Origin: Paramyrothecium sp. XJ0827
Lineage: Eukaryota; Ascomycota; Sordariomycetes; Hypocreales; Stachybotryaceae
Assembly: GCA_020881915.1 (NCBI GenBank)
Contig: JAJFPB010000008.1
Span: forward strand, 2,728,001-2,792,000
Length of the DNA stretch: 64,000 nt
Direction of reading: 5' to 3'
The translations under genes and the position numbers were made by a program. Below, in pieces: positions 46,185 to 57,828 of the stretch (the stretch's first letter is position 1; each line of letters starts with the position of its first letter). The notes under the pieces are model-generated. The model saw nothing but the letters and a program-made list of their open reading frames with translations. It was not told the DNA's origin and made no database searches.

Positions 46185-49100
46185 ATGGTTCCTATCTCCG
46201 GGAAGAACTGTCCGTACGAAGAAACAATTTCAATGGCCAAAATTGTCCAAGATTCAACCAAACAGGTCGAAAACGACTACAAACCAAAAACGACATGGAG
46301 TTCTACATGGCTGTCGCGGGCAACACTTGTCGTTTTTGCACTTTCTTTCACTATCCTTCTTGTAGCCACGATTTTACTTTACAATCTATCGGAGAAAAAT
46401 AACGGTCTGGTCGAGCAACCGGAAAGGAACTACATGGCTTGGAAATATGGCCCGACGGCAGGTGAGTGGAACAAAGCGTAGGACATGCACAGCAATGCCA
46501 GTCCTAACAAGCGGTGTAGTATTCGTTATCCTTGGGGGGCTTTGGAGAAGAGTCGATTATATGACCAAGGTCCTGACGCCGTGGGAGGAGCTACAAGGTG
46601 GCTCCCTACCCCCCGAAAAAGCTGTGCTCCTGGATTATTTGAGCCCAGTGCTGCCCGTGAGCCTGTGGGAAGCAATTAGAAACAAGCATTGGGCAGTCGT
46701 TGCCTCAAACTTCGGTCAAATATTACTAATTGCGGCGGTATGTGAACAAGTTGCTGCCTTCTGTCTCCACCAATGCCTGATATGACCTAGATTCCGTTTT
46801 CCACTGCGCTACTCAGCTTACAGGATCGAGAAGTAATCCAAGAGCGAGCCGATTTTCAAGTAACAAACGACCTTGAACTTCTTCGCGATGAAGACCTACT
46901 TTCGCCTTCGTCGTTCCCTGATCTATCCACGGCACCACAGCGCCATTATTCTATCCTCCGTTACGGACAACCCTGGCCTTTTGGGACCTCCCAAGGTGCA
47001 ATGATTCCCCAAATAGAGGCTCCATCAACCTCTCGCCAAATCAAACGTTACACTGCGTTTGCCAGAGGCGTCAAAGTCGAGGTCGATTGCGAGATCTTGA
47101 ATATCACAAACCCAACGTGGCTGAACGAATTACCTCCCAGATTGACGGGCTTTTTCAGCGTTGATATTCACACATCCGAATGTACGATGAAAGGAATTCC
47201 TTTATCGATGAGGAATTTTCCGAAACCCTTTTATAAAAACAAGGTCTATCATGCGACGATCGGACAGTACGCATGCAACATTGATCCTGTCCTCCAAGAA
47301 GCATCACCAAGAGATCGAATCTTCCTTGCCGTGACCGAGTATTCGCCTGTTGCGCAGCACACTGATCCAAGTTTTATCAACGATTATAAACCCCGAGTAA
47401 CAGGAGTATTGTGCAAGTCATCATATTACATTGATCGCTTCGAGATCCAAAAGTTGCGACCAGGCGATAGCCTTGTGACGACCAAACACTCGCCACTTCC
47501 GGGCCAACCGAGGAGAAGATTGAATAGCTCCGCCGCACAGAGTATTGATGACCGTTTTATTGACGATATCGACTCATGGTATGTGGGAGATCATAATGCT
47601 ACCGACCCTGGGACTCCCCGTCTACCGAGTTTTTTTGAGATCATGTCGAGGATTAACGGCGATACGAACTTGGGATCTTTTATGGTGGCTGACCAGCTAG
47701 TCAACACGACCATCCGAGATCTCGAGGGTACAGCGGCAGTCTTTCTCCATGAGGCTGCATTTAATCTACCTGCCAGGAATGTAACTGGAAGCATCACATG
47801 GGTTGAGAAGCGCCTGGTGGTTTCTTGGTTTCCAACAGTTCTTCTCTCTGTTCTTCTCACCTTGTTGGCTGCTTGTTCTATTGCCATCGTACGATTTCGT
47901 CCAAGGCCGGCTTCTTCCATCAATCTCGACTCAATGGCTTCAATTGCTGCAATGCTCGCTTGCATACCACAATTTCGAGAGTTGATGGACCGGCTTGATA
48001 CATTACCAAGCAAAACACTAATGATTGGAACTCGTGGAGACCTGATGTCTACTGTTCCGGATTCCGCAGATTATTTCAACCCGTATTTCAGAAACAAGGT
48101 TTCCATACTACATCGCTCACATCAGTCTTACCAAGGAGACTCGAAAGAAGCCAGTCTTGATGATGAATGGTGGCTTCCAGTAATCGCTAGATGGTGGTTC
48201 AATGCCTTGGCAATTGGCCTTCCTATTTCGACGATAGTAATACTGGAGGCCTCTCAAATTCTCTCGGACAAATATTCCGGGCTCATCAAGGTCAAACGCA
48301 GCATAGCCAATGAAGTACTGGCATATGCCCCAATTATCGTTGCCGTTACAATTACTGCATTCTATTCCTGTCTAGCTTTCCACGCCACTTTGATTTCTCC
48401 ATTTGTCATTCTTAGACGCGGCAGGGTTAGAACCTCCAAATCACTTACGTTACAACTTCGAGGGCAAATCCCATTTTTCAGCTTCTATGCATCGCTTAAG
48501 CACAAGCACTATGGAGTCGCGCTGGCAATTCTGGGCAGTTTTATCAGTGGTTTTTTGACTATTTTTATGTCAGGCCTTCATCATCCCATCGGTGTTCAGG
48601 AAAGTCACAGCTTGACTGTTCTCAGTGCGGATTTGCTTAGGCTTGATGTCAACATCTTCGAGTTCAACGATGAAGTCTCAGCTGTCGCACCTCTCTTGCA
48701 GCACAACTTGACCGACTATCCACAATGGACATACCAAAATCTCGTTTTCAATCAACTAAATCTGTCAAGCTCTTTTGACAGAGGAATGGCTATTGATGGG
48801 TCATTGGAAGTAAAAATTCCAGCCATCCGCGCCAGGCTCAACTGTACCACAATCAAAGGAAAGACTGCAAAACATCCTGGCCTTGGGATGAACTCATTTA
48901 GTGTCCAATTTGATACTGATTTTGTCAGCTCAAAATGGTGCGAAGGTCCCTTCGCTGCGAACAACTCCGACGTCCGTGATAACCCTGTCGCTTTGCAATG
49001 GGGATACATGTCTTCTGAAAGCAAATCTTTCTTGGTCAATGATGCACAACTATTCTCATGGCAGGACTTTCGAAGACCGAACATAAACGGCTCATTCCCT

Positions 49101-49976
49101 GCAATGGGATCGAGGGGATGTCCAGCCTTTTGGGTTGGCCTTGGCTTGGGTCGAACACCAGAACCGATTGCAGACGGGAACTATACTGGCGCTGATGTAA
49201 CTGTGGACCTCGGAGCTCTTGTTTGCTACCAGAACCTGCAAGAAGTTGAGACCCAGGTACGTTTAAAGCTTCCGAACTTTGAAATTAACACAAGCTATCC
49301 ACCTATTCCCGATGAAAGTACGACAAGATGGCTCCACACGGAGCGCGGCAGCCAGATATTTGAACACAACTTAAGTGGCATGTTCCGAGGCCTCGGTACT
49401 TCTGGGTTTAGAGTGGATGTCGGCGGTGAAACATTTCCTGCGTCTCCTGTTTTGTTTGATGCTCTCAGCCATGGAAGGGACAATCGCTCTATAACTGATC
49501 TTGTTGGGGAGAAGAATGTCGGCTATCTTTACACTGCAATAGATGAGATCTACGGCAGGTACATGGCTCAAGCAATCTCTCTGAGTATGAGAAGAGATGT
49601 CGAGGAGGGCGCTGTTTCAGCATCGTTCAACGGTACTTTGGTCCGGGAGAATGTTCGACGGCTACAACAGAATCGAGGAACGAAGCTCGCCCTACAGATT
49701 CTTCTTTCCATTATGATTATCTGCGCAATCGGCACAAAAATTCTACTGCCTTCAAGCAAAATACTGCTTCACAATCCATGTTCGATCGCCAGACTAGCCA
49801 GGCTCTTCATCGATGGAAATTTAGTCTCAATGCCGCTGGTGTCTCCCCAACCAGAAGACAAGGACATTCTACAATGTTGGATTCGGGATATTATCGAAGC
49901 CCAAAGATATTCTCTCAAATGGTGGCCAACTCAGGATGGGAAGCTGAGGTATGGGATTGACGTGGATGAGGCTTAG
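46185..49976 (+). CDS. DUF3433-domain large membrane protein
   Basis: Three exons, 46185-46461, 46520-46737 and 46791-49976, give 1,226 residues, the usual size for this fungal family (PF11915). The conserved N-terminal pattern is clear: TM1 (VVFALSFTILLVATILL), the WKYGPTAVFVILGGLWRRVDY segment rebuilt across intron 1, TPWEELQGG, LLDYLSPVLP and NKHWAVV. A second DUF3433-like repeat follows after about residue 510 (LASLKHKHYGVALAILGSF). Long outer loops with many N-x-S/T sites alternate with helices (WFPTVLLSVLLTLLAACS, LAIGLPISTIVIL, VAVTITAFYSCLAF, LALQILLSIMIICAIG). Located in the plasma or an inner membrane; function unknown. These genes are often present in several copies and variable between strains. 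Confidence 0.88.
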
Positions 49977-50662
49977 TCTAGTCGACACGGAAGGAAAAAA
50001 GCTGTAATGAAGAAGAATATTAATTTCATTTTTGTACCCCGACCCGAACGAAATTTTCCATTTGCCTTTTGCTATATCTATCTCCCCGCCCTTTTTACGC
50101 CATTATTCCAACTATTGGAGCAATGATTCGAGATAGCTACCATCCACCGTACTGTTGGATCTACCCCCAACAAAACCACAAATTCCAAGGGGCTGTTGTC
50201 GAGCCTTACGCAAAAGACTGCATCGGGCTCACCAAAGGATGCCTCCCGCGCGATGGATACACAGAGTTTAAAGATTCATTCTTCGTTTCATCATCCGATC
50301 CAGATGAGTTCATTATCTTAAAAGCTCGAACCGGACACGATGTCATATTTAGAATGTCAAATTTTTTTTTCTAGTATTTGAACGTTACATGTGGCCTGAT
50401 CCAGCTGTGGGTAATCTGGATTCTCACTGGGGCTGGAGGACTGGCTTTATATGACGCAATGGAGGGTTTCGTCAGAGTCTAGAGAGCAGAAATCATTTGA
50501 AGCATGCTATATCTCCATTTCAATTTGCTACCTCAGCTCATATGTATCAAGATGGTAGTAACTCCAGGGAAGCCTTTCGCTCTCAATCTCATTGCTGGAG
50601 AAACCGAATGTGGCTGGCCCAAGCTTTGTAGCAAGAAGATCGCGTCTATGGAGGCCCATAAA
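49977..50662. other. Intergenic, nothing firm
   Basis: A plus-strand frame near 50120-50374 has no signal peptide or motif and was not called. Confidence 0.35.
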
Positions 50663-51272
50663 TTAATCGACGTAGCATTCATAACTGCTGATGTCGTCAT
50701 TGAAATCACCATTTCCATCGGCCAGGTTACCATCATTCTGGTTCCGATAAGGCAATGAATGAAATGAATTGCAGCTGTAGTCACTGCACGAAACCAAACA
50801 GTTATTATGAGAAAAATCCGACCAAATCGAAAAACCTACCGATACCAAAGGCACGTATGAAAGCCCTTGAGATTCCTGATAGAGCTGATTCTATCATTCC
50901 ATGCAGAAGGAACATTGTCTGTAGACCCATCGAAAGCGTGTCAGCAAGGATGCACCAATATGAGCAGGAAAAGTAAGGGCAAGGGGAAAAAGGCAACTGA
51001 CGGCATCTATCAAGTGGAACCTGAACAGCTCTGCACACGCCTCTCCAATTGGCGTGTTCACAGTAACAAATTTCGCCCTCCTCGGCCGCAGCGGCGTTGA
51101 CCGGTGTGAACGAAATCGGAGGAGGTTGTGCCAGACTGTCCTCGACCGCGGCAGTACTGACTGGTGTAGCCGAGATGACAAGACCCTGAGCCACGCAGGA
51201 AACAAGGAGAGCACGGGAAGGAAACCATCTTTGCTGTAAATTGTGTGGTAGTCTGTAAAGAATAACAAACAA
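50663..51272 (-). CDS. Small secreted Cys-rich protein, beta/gamma-crystallin-like pattern
   Basis: Three exons, 51272-51002, 50918-50840 and 50783-50663, give 156 residues. Exons join in phase 1 and 2 with CTGAC-type branch sites. The first exon has a hydrophobic secretion segment (ALLVSCVAQGLVISA) and a pro-like region, then ICYCEHANWRGVC. The joins give DRCHNVPSAWNDRISSI and LWYRDYSCNSF, ending DDISSYECYVD. The repeating order (C-x-C-x-N-x-x-G-x-C, a W/F-N-D-x-ISS turn, a final SSYxC) is that of small secreted fungal proteins with crystallin-like folds. The most natural ATG (about 51228, MVSFPC...) is one base out of frame with the secretion segment. The in-frame start at 51272 adds a polar leader (MFVILYRLPHN). 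The gene may carry a 1-bp insertion. Confidence 0.6.
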
Positions 51273-51326
51273 GTCTTGGAGGGTGAAGTTGAATCAACTT
51301 GATACACAGGACTAGCGAAGCCATCG

Positions 51327-51334
51327 TTTATAAA
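51327..51334 (-). promoter_or_regulatory. TATA box of the small secreted Cys-rich gene
   Basis: TTTATAAA lies 55 bp before the ATG at 51272 and about 100 bp before the out-of-frame ATG at about 51228; the second distance is the more usual one. Confidence 0.4.
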
Positions 51335-52056
51335 GCTAGGAGCAGACTTTTTTTTGTCCATTTCCGGTTCATTTTGCGCACACTGAAGGAATGAGGACTT
51401 CTACTAGATAGGCTCTACCTTCTGCATTTTCCATGTTGGCCAAAGCGTTTTGCATAGAATCGTGCGTCCCACAGAACGTAAGTGTCGTGCCATGGGCAGG
51501 AGACAGGGATCTATCTCAGCACGGCTCACAAGGATACTGGGCGCTTATTGCCATGCCTGGAAGTTCGGCGCTCACCTCAAGTGGCTTATGCATCGCCTAT
51601 GCAGGTTCCTCTGGCTTGGCAGTCAGGTGTCAAGTTACAATGCGCGCGTTCAACCCATTTGATGCAGAAGACTGGTGTTGATTGGTGGAGAACTTATATG
51701 GCGAGTACTTGACTACAAGCCCGCCTTCAACGATACGCCGGTATTGGAAATGAAAAGCAGAAGCGAGGGTGTCTTTTTGATGGCTTGGTGTGGCAGGTAA
51801 AATTAAATTCATAGGAACTAATGAATAATGGCCAACCAATCGTAAGCCAAAAACACGGAGTCACATTGAGGTCAGTGGGAAGTTCATGGTAGCGAAGGGT
51901 CGAGGGCGGCGCAACGAAGCCCGATTTTGATTACATTCTAGGCTCTTTCATTCCTGAGGGCCCTTTGTCCTTGCTTTTTTCCACTCCCGACAGCACTCAA
52001 AATCTGTCTACTAAAGAGCAAGGGAACACTCGGAACTTTTCAATCGAGGCATCCAC
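51335..52056. other. Intergenic, nothing recognised
   Basis: No supported gene, RNA or repeat lies between the secreted-protein gene and the 3' end of the biotin gene. Confidence 0.4.
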
Positions 52057-54676
52057 CTACTCCGCAGTTTGCGACAGCGCCCGCAGGATCAAGTTCTCCA
52101 AGCTAGAAATGGTTTCCTGAGTTGTCTTCTGACCAGCCATGATGTAAAGGATGTTTCCAAGGACCCGAGAATGGATGTTCCAGCTGCCATCCGAATCGCC
52201 TTGACGCAGATGGGTCTGCAGCTTCTGTGCCGCCGTACTCTTATATCCCGCGTTGTCGCCACTCTTTAACGTGATTGCCAGAACACTTCCAAGTGCCCAC
52301 ACCCCGGCAACTTGAGTGACATTGTTCGAAACGCTGCTCACAAACTCGGATGACCAAACCGACCAGACGTTCACGCCTGACGAGGTAGATGTGCTCCAAC
52401 CGTTGGATTTGAAAGAGTCCCACGCGCCGGTTTCCTCCATCTTCTTCATCTCTTTGAGCGATTCGAGCGCAACTTGGCATCCGACCGGGTGCGCGGTGTA
52501 GCTATGCCCATGCAGCAGCGCATCGCTCTTGTCGTCACTGGAAAAGGCGTCGAACACACTTTCTGAAGCCAGCGTGGTGCACAATGGAACCAGGCCGCCC
52601 GTCAGAAGCTTCGCGTGGACAGAAATATCCGGGTGCGTGCCCAGGAAGGATGAGGATGTGTATCGCCCAAGTCGGTAGAGGCCGGTGAAGACTTCGTCAA
52701 AGATTACAGGAAGACCAGTCCAGGTGGCTGGACTGACTGCGGACTGGTCGGACGAGGTGCCGAATAGGTCCGCCGACCGACGAACGACATTGACTAGAGT
52801 TCTCTGGAAGAGGGGGTCTCTGCGAAGCGTCAGTGAAAGCTCGTTGTGATGAACAATGCCGAGGGGTCGGCAAAATGCACCAGACGTTGGGAGAAGAGGG
52901 GGCACTTACACGAAGATCATTCCGCCAGCACCCAGAATCACGGGCTCTAGCATCAAAGCCCCAAACTTCCAACCCTGATCTTGAAGCCTCTTCAGGGTCT
53001 TTTCAATGTATGCCTCATAGTTTCGGGCCAGGTCACCTTGGTCCCTGCTTGTAACGTCGAAAACTTCCGCCAAGGAATCGTGTCTCTCCCCATGACCGAG
53101 CTCTTCTCTCAGATGTTCGGGGACGTCAACAACCCAGTCTCCCTCTGTGCACTTGATGGTCGGATAGTCAAACCAGTAGCCCTTGCCTTCGTACCATTCC
53201 ACCTTCTCGTTGAAAGTGCACGGCTCGGAACAATCCATGGCACCGATCGTGTCGCCGTGATAGCTGCCCTTCAGGCCAAGGACACCCAGCTTCGCGTTGG
53301 AGTCCCAGCCGTATCGCATGCGCGCGGCTCGCAGGGCCATTTTGATTGCAACCTCACATCCCGTGCTGCCGTTGTCTGAGAAAAAGACTCTGCTGAGACG
53401 CGGGTTGCGCAGGTTCGTGAGTAACGTCTCGGCCAGCGACAAGGCCGGCTTATGGACAGACTCGGCAAACATGACGTGGCCGTAGCGACCTGCAGCGTAC
53501 GCCGCGGCGAGGGTCAGCTGTGGGTTTGCGTGGCCCAAACCTTGGGTCCACCATGATGCAGAGCCATCAAAAGAAGGTTGAAGAAGGTTCGCAGATCCCT
53601 GTTCTTGCCGGAGTGTCTGGAAGTAATCCCCATGCGCCGAGTCGATGGTTGTTATACGATCCGGTGACAGCAGCCTCTGCTGCGTGAAGGGGTACCAGAT
53701 GTTTTGGTGAGCCTTGCTGGCCATCTGCTCCAGATCAGATATGCGGTCCTCATGGCGCGCATCGTAATGTTTGAGGAGGCTAATTGGGTCGTTTGTCTCG
53801 CTTTGGCTTCCGTAGTACTCTTCCATGCTCTCTCGTTCCTGCTCTTCATTGGGTTTCCGCTCAGGCACGCCCGAGATAGATTTCACCGGAATGCCGTATT
53901 TTTCGCCAAAGTAGTCTGTGAGGTATCGGTAGTTCTCATACACATTGTCTCGAAATAGTATAACACTCTCCACGTCATATCCCCGCAGGCGCAGAGATTC
54001 AAAAGCCGAAATGGTCTGTGAGATGCCACCTAGCTTTGAGTCACCCACGAGTATGACGGGGCTTCGGAGAGCCGCGTAAATGTCTGCTTGGGTGTTTCCC
54101 GAGGGCCCTGGAGAGTGAACACCGCCAGCAGTCTCGACGAAGAGCCAGCCCGGCTTCTGTGACACTTGACCTACATGGTCATGTATTTTGGCCAGTAGCT
54201 CCTGATCTGCTGGAATGACCTGTCCCACTGTAAGTCAATTGCACACACGATGATGCAATGCTTCAAACGTGCCTTTCCCGATGCTCGAGCTGCAGAATGT
54301 GGACTCATTGGTAGGTCATATTGGTAGAGCGTGTGCACCGCTGTGCCGGAAGCGTACTTCTCAAGGTGCCTACCGTCTCGGAAGTCTCAAGTTAATTTCT
54401 ACATCCATGCGGTTCAACAGGCAATTGAGGAGACCATCTATTGACTGTTAGCACGGGCTCTGTGGAGAGCTTCATGGAATGCTCACACCGAGCGTCGGCA
54501 TCCTCAAGGGACCCCGTTGACACAGGCTTCAGATAAGAAACTTGCTCATCCTTCCACAGCTTCGTCGCCGTCCTACACAGCAGAGTCGTCACAATTGTTT
54601 TGCCCACGTCCGTGGACGAGCTGAAAATCAGAGGCGATCGTAGAGACCGGCTCAGTAGCGCGCCCACGACAGTCAT
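52057..54676 (-). CDS. bioDA: Bifunctional dethiobiotin synthetase / DAPA aminotransferase (BioDA)
   Basis: Four exons, 54676-54489, 54369-54273, 54219-52910 and 52819-52057, give 785 residues. The N-terminal part is dethiobiotin synthetase: a P-loop (SSTDVGKT, about 20-27), LKPVSTG, the ETAGGVHSP motif and GDSKLGGIS. The C-terminal part is a class III PLP aminotransferase: WYPFTQQ, SFDGSASWWTQGLGHANP, FSDNGSTGCEVAIKMALRAAR, KGSYHGDTIGAMD, IFDEVFTG, and the PLP Lys in HAKLLTGGL. Together they turn 7-keto-8-aminopelargonate into DAPA and then dethiobiotin. Intron 2 is ambiguous: a GC donor (AAAG|GCACGT) gives a 53-nt intron, while a GT donor 4 nt later gives a 41-nt intron; both keep frame. 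It lies beside bioF on the same strand. Confidence 0.95.
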
Positions 54677-55530
54677 CGTAGCGAAACTCTCGTGTCGCGC
54701 GTCTTTGCACCGTACCAGACGGGATCCAAGAAGCAGAAGGTGGCTGATAAAATGAGACCCGAGGCTAGAATCGGCTCCCCGCAACATGAAAATGCAGGGG
54801 TCAGTCCCGGGATCGGCATTGGAAAATCATACAAGCTGAAAACAGTAATTGCTCCGCTATGAAAATGCCGCAGACCCGATTCACTGCCCTGTGGCTCAGC
54901 TTTGGGACTGTTCACTGGAGTTATTGGGAGATCCAGGGTTCTTTCTGTAAGTTTGTTCATTTCTCCAGCGAGCGCACATTTGTCGAAGTCATGGATAACA
55001 TTTTCTTGACATTGCGCGGCTCGCTGTCCAACACCAGCCGCTGTCTCTTGTGGCGCGCGACAAGCTTGAGTACCCTGCTACCCAGCTTGCAAAAGGTCCA
55101 ATTGTAGTTAGACGAGCTCGTCAACGGCCGTCAGTGCAGAACACAAACATCAACATCCGAGGCCTGCACAAGTTGCGGCACGCTGCGGGTATTTGCGTAG
55201 CGCGACTCGGAGAGAGTATAATACAGGAGTCTCTGCCCTACAGGATACTTGGCATTTGCAATTGCTTCTGTTCATGATGGATTGCAAGCGGCCATTGAAA
55301 GGTAATAGCTCCAGGTACTGCCATTGCTGCTCTTGTCTCTGGCGAAGAAGTTGATGGTAGGACTGCAATGGCTGTGTGCGTGCGCTACATCTCCAACCTA
55401 CAATAGGCATTTCCAGAGGTGTGCTTCCAGGTTTCGCCCACGGTTGAGCTCCTAAGACATGCGCAATTCTGTAAACGCAATCGTTTTTCGTCGTGGCCAC
55501 ACAATTTTCTTTTTCTTTTCATAGCCGACT
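54677..55530. other. Intergenic between bioDA and bioF
   Basis: This stretch of 854 bp holds the bioDA promoter and bioF 3' flank. No gene was recognised. Confidence 0.45.
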
Positions 55531-56942
55531 TTACAGCTTCGATCTTTCTTCTCGCAAAAGCTCTACGTGCCGTTCGGTCGAATGTGATGAAGTCTTGGAC
55601 CTCTCTTGCAGCCATTGCTCAATAGCCACGAACAGGCCATCTACCTCGTCCTTAGTGTTCGCCGCGTGCAAGCATATCCGGATTCTTTCCGTACCCCGAG
55701 GCACCGTAGGAGCTACAATGGGGCGCACCATGAATCCTTGCTTCTGACAATAGGTCGCCAAACTCCGAGGCTCGGTCGTGAAAAGCGGGATGATGGGAGA
55801 CACGGATCGTTTCGGTGCAAGATGGAGCTGGTCGGCATTGTGCTGGTGTCGAGCACATAACCGTTGCAAGCCCGCATAGGTGTAGTCAATGAGCGTCTTC
55901 AAGTGGCTCAATAGTTGATCGGCATGCCCCTTGGACAAGAACTCGTAGGCGACATGTATACTTGCCAAAGACGGCAATGACATGGCAGTAGTATAGATCA
56001 GGGTTCGAGCGTAGTTGATCAGATATGTCCGCGTAACGGGGGAACAAAGGACGGCAGCTGGGTGAGCACCGTCAGTACAAATACTTGGCAAAGATGGAGG
56101 AGTCTGAACACACCTCCAGAGCATCCCATGGCTTTCCCAAAGGTATGGACCCTCGCAAAAATCTTGTCCTCCAGACCCAGTTCGCAGACCAGGCCTCTGC
56201 CTTTATCGCCGAGGAAGCCGGTGGAATGTGCTTCGTCGACAATGATGTGGCCGTTTCCATGTGGTAGCCATGCATTTACGCTCGCGACGACATCTTTTAG
56301 AGGCGACACATCGCCGTCCATGCTATAGATACCTTCTACGGCGATAAACACATTACGTTCTCCACGACGGATGGCTTCACCAGCGCTTCCACTTGTCAAG
56401 TCTTGTAGCACCAAGTCGAGGCTCTTCATTTCACCCGAGCTGCCCCCCGCTGAGTCAAAGACCGCGTTATGGCGGAAAGCAATTCTTTGCGCCGCCCGAC
56501 TCATTCTCATACCATCGTGGACGCTGGCGTGGATGAGCTCGTCGAAGACTATAACGTCGCCTGGCTGAGGCACGGTGCTGAAGAGGCCAATGTTGGCGTC
56601 CAAGCCCGAGTTGAAGAGCAAAGCGGCTGGCGCACCGTGGAACGCAGCGATTGTGAGCTCCAGCGCCTCTGCGAATTGACTATTGCCGTCGAGGAGTCTA
56701 GAGCCACCTGAGCCAAGGAATGATCGCCCTTCTGCAGCTGAACGAGAAGTGGTCCTGTCCTGCAGGAAGGCCAAGAGCGCGCTTTGTACCTGAGGCTGGC
56801 TTGAGAGCGAAAGGTATGAGTTCGAGGAAAAATCGACCATATCAGGGCCCACAAGTGTCAATTGGCGAAGTTGAGATTTCTGTCTCCGCCGGGCCAATAA
56901 CGAGGCGAAGGTGTCCTCCAACGAGCTCTTCTTCCCCTCCAT
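55531..56942 (-). CDS. bioF: 8-amino-7-oxononanoate synthase (BioF)
   Basis: Two exons, 56942-56114 and 56057-55531, are joined in phase 1 to give 451 residues. It is a class II (alpha-oxoamine synthase) PLP enzyme: VDFSSNSYLSLSS, FLGSGGSRLLDGN, LFNSGLDANIG, DELIHASVHDGMRMS, VEGIYSMDGD, IVDEAHSTGFLG, and the PLP Lys at K270 in HTFGKAMGCSG. It joins pimeloyl-CoA and alanine, the first committed step of biotin synthesis. The start at 56942 (MEGKKSSLED) fits other fungal forms; upstream in-frame codons to 57053 are likely leader. Fungal BioF is often peroxisomal; I do not see a clear PTS1 at the C-terminus (ends RSKL), although SKL itself is the canonical PTS1 tripeptide, so peroxisomal import is in fact expected. 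Confidence 0.95.
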
Positions 56943-57075
56943 CAGACCGGTACTGTTATATGAAAGTCTCGTCGCGGTTGGAATTCGTAGTTGAGATCGA
57001 ATTGGCGCATCCAATTCGTCAATTCGATGCAAACCAATACCGACACGCCTCACAACTCGTCGCCTCGAGCCGGAA

Positions 57076-57542
57076 TGGCTGCTGAAAACCCTCCTGCACC
57101 CCGAATAAAAGCCCTCATCTCCGTGCAGTCACCTGACGCCCGGAGGCAGCGTCTTCTCGGTAAATTGAGCCGAAATTATGCTGCATTGCCGGCCTCGGCA
57201 CATGCCTACCCTGCAGGGATGGACGAGCCACCGATCCCGTCCTTAGCCGAACCTCAAACCACGGACTCGTTGCTGGTGACAGATACTCTGCCAAAGCGAG
57301 CGAGGAAGAAATTCCTAAAAACCGTTAGATTTATTAAGCTTAGACTGAGGCACGTTGACGTTGAATTGGTGAATTGTGCACCTAGTTTTATCAGACATGG
57401 GATCGAAACCACACACACACACACCCATCATATCATCCTTACCGCCAACCACGCTAGAAGGCGACTGTTGCATTTATTGACATGGTCGTCATTCTCAAGC
57501 TCATCACAAGTAGCACTTAGATTTGAGATGCATGCACTGTAA
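57076..57542 (+). CDS. Doubtful short protein divergent from bioF
   Basis: An open frame of 155 codons starts at ATG 57076 (MAAENPPAPRIKALIS), only 133 bp from the bioF start on the other strand. The first 80 residues have a protein-like composition (RRQRLLGKLSRNYAALP). The rest is of odd composition and includes an AC microsatellite translated as a THTHTH run. A GTAAAT donor at about 57159 may mark the end of a first exon whose partners I could not find. It may be the start of a decayed gene. Confidence 0.25.
57411..57424. repeat. (AC)7 microsatellite
   Basis: Seven uninterrupted AC units within an otherwise non-repetitive stretch. Confidence 0.8.
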
Positions 57543-57828
57543 GACTCATTTTGGGTTGGGTCGTCATTTGCAAGGTGGTAAAGCCTCAACGATGACAAGA
57601 GTCATGGTAATGAAGGTGCACAATTTTATCCATTTCATCAGTTAAAGCGCTCTACGGTCTCGCTAAACTTGGCGCGGAGATGTTGAGTTTTGCAAGGAGC
57701 CCATCTTGGAGCGTCTATCTTATAGGTAGATTTGAGTTCAAAATGCACACTCATGGATCTCGCATCTCACGTGTGACTGGTTTCATCAAATTCCATCTGT
57801 CGTGATACTATGAATGGCAGAAACTGAT

